64,000 nt of DNA from the NCBI GenBank assembly GCA_963718295.1, contig CAVQYV010000005.1, forward strand, positions 1 through 64,000, written 5' to 3'. Source of the stretch: CAVQYV01 sp963718295 [NCBI: uncultured Methylomirabilota bacterium] (lineage in GTDB: Bacteria; Methylomirabilota; Methylomirabilia; CAVQYV01). The stretch's first letter is position 1. Every line of letters starts with the position of its first letter. Under the pieces are notes generated by a model. That model was not told where the DNA came from and did no database searches. It saw only the letters and a list, made by a program, of their open reading frames with translations. Both the position numbers and the translations under genes were made by a program. This document shows, one piece after another, positions 25,271 to 34,969 of this stretch.

Positions 25271-27145
25271 TGAGCCGACGGGGAAGGGAGTGGGCAATGG
25301 AGACAGTGCTGGAGCGCTCGATGCGCGCCATAGTCAGGAAACCGGGCAACCTGAGCTGGTTGCTGAGAACGCTGGGCATCGTCGGCATGGTCGCGGCGCT
25401 CGCCGCGCCCGCCATCGCCTCCGCCGCAGACGCACCCCGCCGGCCGAACATTGTCATCATCCTCGGCGATGACATGGGATTCGCCGACATGGGCGCGTTC
25501 GGCAGCGAGATCAAGACGCCGAACCTCGACTCGCTGGCGAGCGACGGCGTGCGCTTCACCAATTTCTACACGCACGCGAGCTGCTCGCCCACGCGATCCA
25601 TGCTGCTGAGCGGCGTCGATACGCACCTGAACGGCCTGGGCAACATGGACGAGTGGACGGCGCCCAACCAGTGGGGCGTGGACGGCTACGAAGGCTACCT
25701 CAACAACCGGGTGGTCACGCTGCCGCAGCTGCTCAAGGATGCCGGCTATCACACCTACATGGTCGGCAAGTGGCACATGGGCAAGGCGCCTGAACAGATC
25801 CCGGCCGCGCGCGGATTCGAGCGCGACTTCTCGCTGCTCGACGGGGCGGGCAGCTACTGGGACATGACGAATTTCACGGCCGCTGCGCCGCAGTCGGTCT
25901 TCACCGAGGACGGGCGCTATCTGACGCGGCTTCCCAAGGACTACTACGCGACGAAGACATACACCGACAAGCTGATCGGATTCATCGACGCCAACCGTGG
26001 CGACGGCAAACCCTTCTTCGCCTACGTCGCCCCCCAGGCGCCGCACGATCCGTACCACCTGCCGCGGGAGTGGCGCACTCGCCACGTCGGCGAGTACGAC
26101 AAGGGTTGGGACGCGGTGCGGCAGGAGCGGCTGAAGCGACAGATCGAGCTCGGCATCCTGCCCGCGGGTACGCAGCTCTCCGAGCGAATGTGGTTTATTC
26201 CCGATCCCATCGTGCTGGCTCCGGCGACCAGGGCCATCCTCGGCAAGAAGATGGAGCTCTACGCGGGAATGGTGGAGAACCTCGACTTCCACGTCGGCCG
26301 CCTGATCGACCACCTCAAGAAGATCGGCGAGTACGAGAACACGATCTTCATCGTGTTCGGCGACAACGGCGCCGAGGGAACCGACCTCTTCAAGATGATC
26401 GCGGGTCAACCCAGGCACGCGTGACTACCTCTTCGCGGCGATGCAAGTGGTCGCAGACCCATCCCAACGCGTGGGGCGATCCGGGCTCCTACGTTGGCTA
26501 CGGCCCGATGTGGGCGCAGGTGTCGATGACGCCCTTCAGCCAGTACAAGGGCTGGCTCGCGGAAGGCGGCATCCGGAACGCGCTCATCGTCAGCGGACCG
26601 GCCGTCAAGCGGCCCAAGGGGAGCATCAACCACGGGCTCATGCATGTGGCCGACCTCATGCCGACGCTGCTCGAAATCGCCGGCGCCAGCTATCCGAAGA
26701 CCCGCGAGGGGCGCGAGCTGCCGGCGCTCATCGGCAAGTCCTGGGGCCCGTTACTGGCGGGCCAGGCGGAGTCGCCACGGACGGAGCAGGACTACCTCGC
26801 CTGGGAAATCTTCGGCAACCGTGCGGTGCGGCAGGGGGAGCTGGAAGCTCCGCTGGGAATACAAGCCGCTCGGCAAGGGCGATTGGGAGCTTTTCAACCT
26901 CGCGGCTGATCCCGCCGAGCGCAAAGGACCTCGCCGCAGAGCACCCCGACAAGGTGAAGGGGCTGATCGCGCTCTGGGACAGCTATGTCCGGGCGAACAA
27001 CGTGATCCTGCCGAGTCGCTCCCCGTACGAGACACTGGACGACCAGCTTCCGAAGCGCGTCCCGGACGACCCGGGCTTCCCGCCGCTGATCTACAAGCGA
27101 CAGTTCGTGCCGCCCAAGGAGATGCTGGCCGACCCCAAACCTTGA
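25270..27145 (+). pseudogene. Exported arylsulfatase, full length only with three frame corrections
   Basis: Cys-type sulfatase of the AtsA kind. Metal and nucleophile blocks are NIVIILGDDMGFADMGAFG and SCSPTRSMLLSG (canonical C-S-P-T-R, cysteine converted to formylglycine by FGE or anSME). Later come YMVGKWHMGKAPEQIP and FIVFGDNGAEGTDL. The frame breaks near 26,405, near 26,840 (RAVRQG to SWKLRWEYKPLGKGDW) and near 26,920 (DPAERK to DLAAEHPDKVKGL), ending ...MLADPKP. A hydrophobic export signal occupies about residues 32-55. The three breaks look like single-base indels in GC-rich runs. The gene is coupled to the upstream small peptide and followed by an outer-membrane protein gene. Confidence 0.8.
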
Positions 27146-27208
27146 GCGTTGCCGATCATAGAACAAATCAGGAAGGACGGAAATCTCTTGAAAAACAACG
27201 GAGGTCCG

Positions 27209-28189
27209 ATGAAACCGGTTGCTTGGTTGGGATTGGTCGTCGCAATGATGCTCACCTTGGTCGCGCTTTGCCCACCGCAGACCCTGGCCCAGGTTCCGGC
27301 GCGCTTCTACTGGAAGACTCTGTCGAATGCCAATGCGGTGCCGCTCATCGTCGAGTCGTTGAGCGGCAACACGAACCCGTTCGACCCAGCTCACACCGTG
27401 ACGGCAGGAGCGGACGTCGACGCTATGTTGGCCCTGCCGGGTTATGCCCGCACCTTTTCTCTGTTCGATAGAGCGGCCATGGCTGCAATCATCCTGCCCA
27501 TGGGGCATGTCTCGGGCGATGTCACAGTGGCCGGCAGGACGTTCAACCAATCGGCCAACGGGTTCGGCGATCCGATGCTTGAGTTCGACATCAATGTCCT
27601 CGGCCCGCCGGCGCAGAAGAACCTCCCCGACGTCCTGCGCTATGAGCCGGGGTTCTCTGTCGACCTGCTCGCCGACCTGGCGCTGCCGATCGGCGAGTAC
27701 GACAGCGACCAGCCCCTGAATCTCGGGCAGAACCGCTGGTATGCGCGCTTGGGCGTGCCCATCATCTGGCAGCTCGGCCCGTGGGTTCCGGGCCGGCGCA
27801 CGACCTTGGAGTTCCTGCCCGCCGTGTGGTTCTTCGGAACCAACGACGACTATGTCGGGCAGACGTTGAAGACCGATCCATTGTTCCAGTTGGACGCGCA
27901 CGTGACGCGCGACCTGACCGAGCACTTCTGGGCGTCGCTCGACGCCACCTGGTACTACGGCGGCGAATCGAGCATCAACGGCGTCTCGGGGGAAAGACTC
28001 AACAACCTCGGCTTCGGACTCACGCTCGGGTACAACATCAACGACAACCTGAACCTCACCGTCGGCTACAAGTCGACCGTTAACGACAACGCTCCCGGGG
28101 ACCTTCGCATGGACAATTTCATGGTCTCGCTCGTGTACGGGTGGCACCCGCTCATCGAAGGCGTGCAACGGCTGAAGGGCGAGAAGTAG
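27209..28189 (+). CDS. Outer-membrane transporter-like beta-barrel (phenol-MetA-pathway type)
   Basis: A 326-aa protein. A cleavable signal peptide (MKPVAWLGLVVAMMLTLVAL, ending TLAQ) is followed by amphipathic beta strands with alternating aromatic residues, for example GFSVDLLADLALPIGEYD, RTTLEFLPAVWFFG, LDATWYYGG and GFGLTLGYNINDN. Strand composition and length match the MetA-pathway-of-phenol-degradation transporter family, often found beside exported hydrolases. A CGGAGGTCCG ribosome site supports the start. Its place after sulfatase 2 suggests passage of sulfated or aromatic substrates (inference). Confidence 0.75.
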   Translation: MKPVAWLGLVVAMMLTLVALCPPQTLAQVPARFYWKTLSNANAVPLIVESLSGNTNPFDPAHTVTAGADVDAMLALPGYARTFSLFDRAAMAAIILPMGHVSGDVTVAGRTFNQSANGFGDPMLEFDINVLGPPAQKNLPDVLRYEPGFSVDLLADLALPIGEYDSDQPLNLGQNRWYARLGVPIIWQLGPWVPGRRTTLEFLPAVWFFGTNDDYVGQTLKTDPLFQLDAHVTRDLTEHFWASLDATWYYGGESSINGVSGERLNNLGFGLTLGYNINDNLNLTVGYKSTVNDNAPGDLRMDNFMVSLVYGWHPLIEGVQRLKGEK

Positions 28190-28523
28190 TCATCATGACT
28201 ACCTCCGGTGCAAAAAGGGCGAGAAAGGGCGAGGGGGTCAAGGGCGAGGGGGTCAGACCTACACTTTGCACAACGGGCACGATAGCGGGGATGAAGCTCC
28301 CAGCCGGCAGGACGGGGCTTCCGGGAAACGACCTATCCGCCAATTTGGATTGTGCCTTTTGCTCTTGACCCCGCCTGCGAGGCACATCTTGCAGGGCGCG
28401 GGCCGGTCGCAGAAAGACAAAGGGTAATCCAGCCCTCTGGCTTGAGGAGGCCAAAGGCAGGATCACCCTTTCCGTTGCCCAAGATCCTTACCCAAGATCA
28501 AAGGAGCCGGTACAGGATCTCTT
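28190..28523. other. Intergenic stretch with short direct repeats
   Basis: No gene is supported. It holds GGGCGAG-type direct repeats at about 28217-28256, then GGGGTCAGACCTACAC, which occurs inverted near 13348, and an imperfect inverted repeat around 28423-28472 (AAAGGGTAATCC / GGATCACCCTTT) that may end the leftward gene or the transporter transcript. Confidence 0.4.
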
Positions 28524-28937
28524 TCAGATGATGAGTTTCTTCCCCATCTCAAAAATCCCCTTGAACTCGAATGGGGCCTCCGGGTTAGCCGGCTGATCGG
28601 GCTGCCAGAAGCAAGCCACGCACTCATGGATCTCCCTTCCCAACTGCAGCATGACCAGGCAGTAATTGAACTGGCCCTTTAGCAAATCCACCCTCTCCCT
28701 CCTGGTAACCTCCAGCAGGGTTACCTTATATCCATTCTCCGATGCATTTTCCTTTGTCCAATTCTGGTTGACATATCTTTCGATGAAGGAAGAATACCCG
28801 GAGATCTCCTCTTGGCTCGCCTGCACTGCGATCGGGCTGGCCGGAACCTCCGCAGCCGCGAAGGCAAGGGAAACATGGATCAGAGACGATCCCAGCAGGA
28901 TAGCGAGCAGCCATATCGATAAGCTCACCCTTTTCAT
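28524..28937 (-). CDS. Secreted hypothetical protein, 137 aa
   Basis: Signal peptide 1-27 (MKRVSLSIWLLAILLGSSLI) is followed by a small domain containing YSSFIERYVNQNWTKEN, GYKVTLLEVTRRERVDLL, QFNYCLVMLQLGREIHECVA and FEFKGIFEMGKKLII. Two cysteines (CLVML and ECVACF, the latter C-x2-C) might bind metal, but there is no CxxCH. GAGAAAAGG precedes the start. It is divergent from the monohaem PD40 pair. I recognise no family. Confidence 0.6.
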   Translation of the reverse strand: MKRVSLSIWLLAILLGSSLIHVSLAFAAAEVPASPIAVQASQEEISGYSSFIERYVNQNWTKENASENGYKVTLLEVTRRERVDLLKGQFNYCLVMLQLGREIHECVACFWQPDQPANPEAPFEFKGIFEMGKKLII

Positions 28938-29280
28938 TTCATTGACCTTTTCTCCCTGCATGGCAGGGCCAACCTGCGAATTTCCTTCTCGCGAGGTCAT
29001 GCGGGTTGCCTCAGGCCCCACTCGCGGCCATCCGCAAACTTTGGGACATCGTCCCCCGCCCCCGCAATTCCGATCTAAGATTATCATCTATTGCCATCGA
29101 TGTCAAACTCACATCCCTTTCATGTCCGTTTCAACGCGCCCGACCGGACCCTGCAAACAGGTGCAAACAAGTGTTGACTTTGAAGGCCAGTGGCGATACG
29201 TTTACCTTGTCACCATCGTTCGCGGGGAATCACATGCCGCATGTCCGTCTTTCAACCAACCCGATTCCCGGAGGTCCTTC
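28938..29280 (+). promoter_or_regulatory. Divergent intergenic region with a candidate promoter for the PD40 pair
   Basis: No gene is supported in these 343 bases. TTGACT at 29174-29179 is followed after 17 bases by TACGTT, a moderate sigma70-like pair about 80 bases before the first PD40 gene. Nothing else was recognised. Confidence 0.35.
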
Positions 29281-31356
29281 ATGAAAAGCCATCGTTGCCT
29301 GTCGGTCCTCACTGTCATCTTAACCCTCCTTACCCTGGTGTCCCTAAGCTCGGCGGCCTATCAGAAGCGAGAGACCGAGCCGAAGAAAGAGAGCAAAGAG
29401 GCTGCCAAGGTGGACCTTGTGCTCCCAGCTGGCTCCGTGCCCGTCCCGCTTCCCTCTCGCCGGCAGATCATCGATGCCGACAAGGGCACGAGCTGCCTTC
29501 TGTGCCACCGCATGCCCTATCCCACCGCGCCTCAGAAGCCGGCCCAGTTGGGGGAACAGGTCCTTTCCTCCATCCAAGTCACCCCGCCGTGTGCATGGCA
29601 GCTTCTGACCACGCTTCCCTTCCCGTTCAACAAGAATATGGGGGCGTGGTCCCCGGATGGAAAGCGGATCGTTTATTCCGTCAGCGTCGTTCAGGGCGAT
29701 TGGGATATCTGGTTAATGGATGCAGATGGCAAGAATCGGACTCCACTCCTGACGGGCGCCACCAGAGACGTGGCCTCGGATTGGAGCCCAGATGGCAGGT
29801 ACATCCTCTTTCAATCCAATCGCTCAGGGAACGACGATATCTGGATGATGGAGCTCGCCTCCCAGAAACTGACGCAGATCACCCGAGAGGCCAGCGAAGA
29901 GACCCACCCCAGATGCTCCCCGGACGGAAAGAAGATCGTATTTCAATCCAATCGCTCCGGAAACCAGGAGATTTGGGCCATGGAGGTGGCCTCCCGCCAG
30001 TGGACGCAGCTCACCAACCACCCAGGGGTTGACGAGAGTCCCGCCTTCAGCCCCAGCGGGGACCAGATCGTTTTCGTCTCCGATCGCGCCGGCAACAAGG
30101 ATATCTGGATCATGAATTCCAATGGTAGCGGCCAGAAGGCGCTGACCCAAAAACCGGGAGAGGACGTCACCCCCAATTGGAGCCCCGACGGCCAGAAGAT
30201 CGTCTATGCCCACAAACGGGGCAGTAATCTCGATCTCTGGGTGATGAATCGGGATGGCAGCCATCCCATTCGCCTGACCACCTATCCCGACGCCGAATTC
30301 GATCCCCGCTTCAGCCCCGACGGCAAATGGATCCTCTTCTCCTCCAATGTGCGGGGCACCTGGGATGTGCTCTGCATGCAAGTGGATGCCTCCATGATCG
30401 ATCCTGAGCATAGCCCCATCAAACGCCTCACCGACAGCGAGGCGAGGGAGGTGGGAGCAATCTTCAGTCCGGATGGGCAGAAGATCGCCTACAATTCGGA
30501 TGCCAAGGGCCACTGGAGCCTCTGGGTGATGAATGGGGACGGCTCCCAGAAAAAGCAGCTCACCGCCGACGATGAAGATGCCGGTTGGCCCGCTTGGAGC
30601 CCGGATGGGAAGAAGATCGTCTATTGGGGAACCAAGAACGGAAATCAGGATGTCTGGGTCATCGATGTGGATGGAGCGAACAAGAAGCGCCTCACCGACC
30701 ATCCGGCCCTGGACGGCGATGCCCAATGGAGCCCGGATGGGAAGAAGATCGTCTTCGTCTCCGAGCGGACGGGAAAGGGCGATCTCTACCTGATGGAATC
30801 CGACGGCTCCAATCAGAAACGGCTCACCTCCACCGAAGCCCTCGATTGGACGCCTTACTGGTCCCCGGATGGCAAGACCATCGCCTATGTCTCCAATCAG
30901 ACCAAGAATTTCGAAATCTGGACCCTGAACCTGGAGACCTTGGAGGCCAAGCACCTCACCCCCAATACTTGTGGCAGCTTCGTTCCCCGCTGGAGAGCAG
31001 ATGGAACCCGGATCTCCTGTGTGACCTGGCGAGGCGGTGAGTACACCATCAAGGGGAGTTTTGATCTATCCACCATGAACATCGATGGCAGCGAGAAGAC
31101 GGATTTGGTCCCCTCCCCCCTCGACGAGCGATCGGCCCGTTGGATCCCGGACGGCAGTGGCATCGTCTTCTGGTCCTGGCGGACCGGAAATCCGGAAATC
31201 TTCACCATGAAACCCGATGGGAGCGACCTGACCCAGATCACCGATAACCTCGCCTACGATGTCTTTCCCTCCTCCAGCCCGGATGGAAAGCGGATCGCCT
31301 TCGAATCGGACCGGATGGGGAACTTCGATATCTGGGTGGTGGAGATGCCCGATTGA
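29281..31356 (+). CDS. Exported monohaem-motif PD40/TolB-like propeller protein 1
   Basis: A 691-aa protein. Signal peptide 1-25 is followed by a single haem c motif CLLCH at 72-76 within RRQIIDADKGTSCLLCHRMP, then about a dozen PD40 (TolB-type beta-propeller) repeats with the hallmark WSPDGKKIVF/FQSNRSGN-DIW pattern. No TolB N-terminal domain and no peptidase are present. The haem motif lies in a linker before the propeller. It is likely a periplasmic or surface protein that binds a partner or polysaccharide and may carry electrons. It is followed by a paralogue 84 bp downstream. The start at 29281 has GGAGG just upstream. Confidence 0.85.
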   Translation: MKSHRCLSVLTVILTLLTLVSLSSAAYQKRETEPKKESKEAAKVDLVLPAGSVPVPLPSRRQIIDADKGTSCLLCHRMPYPTAPQKPAQLGEQVLSSIQVTPPCAWQLLTTLPFPFNKNMGAWSPDGKRIVYSVSVVQGDWDIWLMDADGKNRTPLLTGATRDVASDWSPDGRYILFQSNRSGNDDIWMMELASQKLTQITREASEETHPRCSPDGKKIVFQSNRSGNQEIWAMEVASRQWTQLTNHPGVDESPAFSPSGDQIVFVSDRAGNKDIWIMNSNGSGQKALTQKPGEDVTPNWSPDGQKIVYAHKRGSNLDLWVMNRDGSHPIRLTTYPDAEFDPRFSPDGKWILFSSNVRGTWDVLCMQVDASMIDPEHSPIKRLTDSEAREVGAIFSPDGQKIAYNSDAKGHWSLWVMNGDGSQKKQLTADDEDAGWPAWSPDGKKIVYWGTKNGNQDVWVIDVDGANKKRLTDHPALDGDAQWSPDGKKIVFVSERTGKGDLYLMESDGSNQKRLTSTEALDWTPYWSPDGKTIAYVSNQTKNFEIWTLNLETLEAKHLTPNTCGSFVPRWRADGTRISCVTWRGGEYTIKGSFDLSTMNIDGSEKTDLVPSPLDERSARWIPDGSGIVFWSWRTGNPEIFTMKPDGSDLTQITDNLAYDVFPSSSPDGKRIAFESDRMGNFDIWVVEMPD
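30316..31344 (+). repeat. Direct repeat copy 1 (3' half of PD40 gene 1)
   Basis: About 1.03 kb nearly identical to 32466-33495 (offset 2,150, then 2,151 after one inserted A). I see only around a dozen differences, while the 5' halves of the two genes differ widely. This is a recent duplication or gene-conversion tract. Confidence 0.9.
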
Positions 31357-31439
31357 GGCAGGCGGATGAACTGGTGGATTCTCCCGTATCTTCGCCCATT
31401 TTCAACAGAGTCTCACAGCACTTTCAGGGGGGTCCTTCG

Positions 31440-33519
31440 ATGAAGAGAAAACAGAAGATGTGGATGCTTTTCGCTGTGATGGGCTTCCTCGGCCTGATGA
31501 TCCCTGAGTCCCAGGCCTATATGGATCAGATTTTGGCCGCCAAGGCCAAGGCGGCACTCGGAGAGGCCGTCCTCCAGATGGGGGCGGTACCCTCCCCCTC
31601 GCCCTCCCGGCGTCAGATCATCGATGCGGACAAGGGGGCTTCCTGCCTGGTGTGCCACCGCATGCCCTATCCAACAGCTCCCCAGAAACCTGCCAAAGTT
31701 GGCGAACAACCCCTGTCGTCCATTCAAACCAATCCCCCCGGTGGATGGCGACTCCTGACCTCTCTCACCGCCTCCGTAAATGCGATCGCCGGTGGATGGA
31801 GCCCCGATGGCAAGCAGGTCTGCTACTCCTTGAACCTTTCCGGGAAGGATTGGGATATATGGACGGTCGATTCCGATGGCAAGAACCGACGCCCCCTGAT
31901 CGCCAGCTCTGCCGCGGAGTTAGCCCCCGACTGGAGTCCGGACGGAAAGTCAATCGTCTTTCAATCCAATCGTGCAGGAGATCATGATGTCTGGATGATG
32001 GAGCTTGGCTCCAAGAAGCTGACCCAGGTCACTCAGGGCCCAGGAGATGACATCATGCCCAGGTGGTCACCGGATGGCAAGGGGATCGTCTTTCAATCCA
32101 ATCGGTCGGGCAACGAGGAGATCTGGCTCCTGGAGCTGGCGACCCAGAAACTAACTCAGCTGACGAACCATCCGGCAAAGGACGAGAACCCGATCTTCTC
32201 CCCGCAAGGGGATCGGATCTATTTCGTCTCCGATCGCTCTGGCAACAAGGATATCTGGGCCATGAAGCTGGATGGCTCCGATCCCCAGGCATTGACCCAC
32301 GCCCCGGAGGACGACATCGCCCCCCACCCCTCCTCCGACGGCCAGAAGATCGTCTTCTCCCATAAGCAGGGGGACAACCTGGACCTGTGGGCCATGGACG
32401 CCGATGGGAGCCATCCGATCCGTCTCACCACCCATCCTTCGGCAGAGCTGGGACCCTACTTCAGCCCGGACGGCAAATGGATCCTCTTCTCCTCCAATGT
32501 GCGGGGCACCTGGGATGTGCTCTGCATGCAAGTGGATGCCTCCATGATCGATCCTGAGCATAGCCCCATCAAACGCCTCACCGACAGCGAGGCGAGGGAG
32601 GTGGGAGCAATCTTCAGTCCGGATGGGCAAGAAGATCGCCTACAATTCGGATGCCAAGGGCCACTGGAGCCTCTGGGTGATGAATGCGGATGGCTCCCAG
32701 AAGAAGCAGCTCACCGCCGACGATGAAGATGCCGGTTGGCCCGCTTGGAGCCCGGATGGGAAGAAGATCGTCTATTGGGGAACCAAGAACGGAAATCAGG
32801 ATGTCTGGGTCATCGATGTGGATGGAGCGAACAAGAAGCGCCTCACCGACCATCCGGCCCTGGACGGCGATGCCCAATGGAGCCCGGATGGGAAGAAGAT
32901 CGTCTTCGTCTCCGAGCGGACGGGAAAGGGCGATCTCTACCTGATGGAATCCGACGGCTCCAATCAGAAACGGCTCACCTCCACCGAAGCCCTCGATTGG
33001 ACGCCTTACTGGTCCCCGGATGGCAAGACCATCGCCTATGTCTCCAATCAGACCAAGAATTTCGAAATCTGGACCCTGAACCTGGAGACCTTGGAGGCCA
33101 AGCACCTCACCCCCAATACTTGTGGCAGCTTCGTTCCCCGCTGGAGAGCAGATGGAACCCGGATCTCCTGTGTGACCTGGCGAGGCGGTGAGTACACCAT
33201 CAAGGGGAGTTTTGATCTGTCCACCATGAACATCGATGGCAGCGAGAAGACGGATTTGGTTCCCTCCCCCCTCGACGAGCGATCGCCCCGTTGGATCGCG
33301 GACGGCAGTGGCATCGTCTTCTGGTCCTGGCGGACGGGAAATCCGGAGATCTTCACCATCAGGCCCGATGGGAGCGACCTGACGCAGATCACCGATAATC
33401 TGGCCTACGATGTCTTTCCCTCCTCCAGCCCGGACGGAAAGCGGATCGCCTTCGAATCGGACCGGATGGGGAACTTCGATATCTGGGTGGTGGAGGTGCG
33501 TGATCACGTGATCAGTTGA
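31440..33519 (+). CDS. Exported monohaem-motif PD40/TolB-like propeller protein 2 (frameshifted)
   Basis: Paralogue of the preceding gene. It has signal peptide 1-26, haem motif CLVCH at 69-73 in RRQIIDADKGASCLVCHRMP, then PD40 repeats to the end, about 692 aa when repaired. One extra A in GGGCAAGAAG near 32,628, where copy 1 has GGGCAGAAG, shifts the frame; reading resumes correctly to the stop at 33519. The C-terminal half is almost identical to copy 1. The start at 31440 is preceded by GGGGGTCCTTCG. The indel is most simply a consensus error. Same inferred role as protein 1. Confidence 0.8.
32466..33495 (+). repeat. Direct repeat copy 2 (3' half of PD40 gene 2)
   Basis: Partner of 30316-31344. 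The identity begins abruptly at the GACGGCAAATGGATCCTC block and runs to a few codons before the stop, where the two proteins' last residues diverge. Confidence 0.9.
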
Positions 33520-33530
33520 ATGGAAGATCC

Positions 33531-33569
33531 AAAAGAATTGGCCTCCCATACAAGGAGGCCAATTCTTTT
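33531..33569 (+). terminator. Strong intrinsic terminator after the PD40 pair
   Basis: Perfect 16-bp stem AAAAGAATTGGCCTCC / GGAGGCCAATTCTTTT with a 7-base loop, directly after the second PD40 gene. It is symmetrical in A/T flanks, so it may work in both directions. Confidence 0.9.
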
Positions 33570-33853
33570 GCAAGCAAACTCACCACCCCTGGATCCCGCC
33601 TCAGCCCACTTCACCTTCCATTCGGACTAGTGCCCCGTCTCAGAAATTCATTGAAGAAGTTTTCTGGCCTTATCCTCTCACCCTCCCCTTTATCCCCTCC
33701 CCTCAAGGGAGGGGAAAATCGAAGGGATTGCAGTAATTTCCCTCCCCATTGATGGGGGAGGGCGAGGGTGGGGGTGAAAAGAACATATGAAACCTACTTG
33801 TGGGACCAAACACTAGGTGCGGTGAGCGGGGGTTCCCAAGCAACGCATGGGCT
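33570..33853. other. Non-coding pyrimidine/purine-rich stretch
   Basis: No gene is supported. It contains TCTCACCCTCCCC/CCCCTCAAGGGAGGGG and a related GATGGGGGAGGGCGAGGGTGGG segment (33675-33780), a low-complexity inverted pair of the kind scattered through many environmental genomes. Confidence 0.5.
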
Positions 33854-34969
33854 TCATCCTACGGAATCCCTCCTTCCAGCCCGACAAAACCCCTCCTGCG
33901 GCTCGTGCACTTTCATGCCTTGAAGTCCAGACCTCATGACCGCTTTCCTCAGACCAGGATTGAAGATAAAGTGGGACTTCAAGTTTTTCAGAAATATGTT
34001 CCTCCTCAATTGTCTTGTCTGCTCGTAGTAACGCTCCTCGAAGCCATGCAGGGATGTGCGTAGACTTTCCGCCAGGATCAGCGCACTTCGAAATGCATAA
34101 CTGATTCCTTCAGCAGAACTCGGACTGATCCAGCCCCCAGCCTCGCCCAGTAAGGCAATCCCGCCGCCGCCGGTGGACAGCTGCCGTGCCTTCACCGGCC
34201 GTAAGATATAGGCGCCCTCTCGCCATAGGGTCTTCCCAAACTGGAAGCCGTAGTGCCTCAGCTTCCTTTTCAACAGTTCGAACTTCTCAGATGTCTCTGC
34301 CTTCGGGTGAAGCGCTGCGCCGATGAGGAGGTGGTCGCCCTTTGGAATCATCCAGCAATAATAATCGGTGATTTCTGGGTCAAATAAGGAGGTGAAATAG
34401 GGGAAATCGCTCTCTCCTTCGACCCATTCCTGTATTGCGAAATATCTTTTCGGAAAAGCGTGGTTCGCTGACGATTGGGACCGAACCCTTGAGGACGCGC
34501 CGTCTGCTCCTACCAGGATTTTCGCCTTCTCTACATAGCTCTTATGGTCCTGGAGGAGGATGAGCCTGAAACCGTCGTTTTCCAACGAGTATGATTTCAG
34601 CCGACAGGCGACTCTTATTTCCACGCTGGAGGGGATCAGAGACAATAGCCAGCCGTCGAATCTCTGCCGATTGATGTTGATATAGTGACGCTGATAATAT
34701 CTCTCCAGGCCTTGCTGGATATCTATCGCCTTGACAACGAAAAGCTGAGGTTCTTCCAAAACGCTTTTGGGCAGACCCAGTCCCAATTGGGACAGCATCC
34801 CTTGTGCATCAGGAGCCAAAAGTCCACCACAGCACTTTCCTGCGGAAAAACTCTCAGGAGAGCTTATGATCTGCCTCTTATCGACCAGCAGCACTTTGTA
34901 GCTCTCCCCAATCAATCTCGCCAGGGTGGCTCCGGCTGGGCCCCCTCCAATGATAGCTACATCATACAC
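33854..34969 (-). CDS. FAD-dependent oxidoreductase, geranylgeranyl reductase family
   Basis: A flavoprotein of about 371 aa. The N-terminal dinucleotide-binding motif is DVAIIGGGPAGATLARLI; the family's CCGGLLAPDAQ block and the second FAD motif LVGADGASSRVRS follow, then GGGIALLGEAGGWISPSSAEG. Such enzymes reduce prenyl double bonds of lipids or quinones. A GTG start at 34969 gives a short overlap with the upstream methyltransferase; ATGs at 34999 and 35026 overlap more. The coupling to a UbiE/MenG-like methyltransferase suggests saturation of a menaquinone side chain (MenJ-like role, inference). Confidence 0.8.
   Translation of the reverse strand: MYDVAIIGGGPAGATLARLIGESYKVLLVDKRQIISSPESFSAGKCCGGLLAPDAQGMLSQLGLGLPKSVLEEPQLFVVKAIDIQQGLERYYQRHYININRQRFDGWLLSLIPSSVEIRVACRLKSYSLENDGFRLILLQDHKSYVEKAKILVGADGASSRVRSQSSANHAFPKRYFAIQEWVEGESDFPYFTSLFDPEITDYYCWMIPKGDHLLIGAALHPKAETSEKFELLKRKLRHYGFQFGKTLWREGAYILRPVKARQLSTGGGGIALLGEAGGWISPSSAEGISYAFRSALILAESLRTSLHGFEERYYEQTRQLRRNIFLKNLKSHFIFNPGLRKAVMRSGLQGMKVHEPQEGFCRAGRRDSVG

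Noticed and set aside
29824-30954. Long minus-strand open frame opposite the PD40 repeats (and its copy at 32614-33573)
   Set aside because: It is the periodic antisense shadow of repeated WSPDGKKIVF codons and has no domain of its own.
33640-33790. G-quadruplex or regulatory element in the G/C-rich low-complexity stretch
   Set aside because: Such CCCTCTCC/GGAGAGGG tracts are common dispersed sequence; nothing links it to a gene here.
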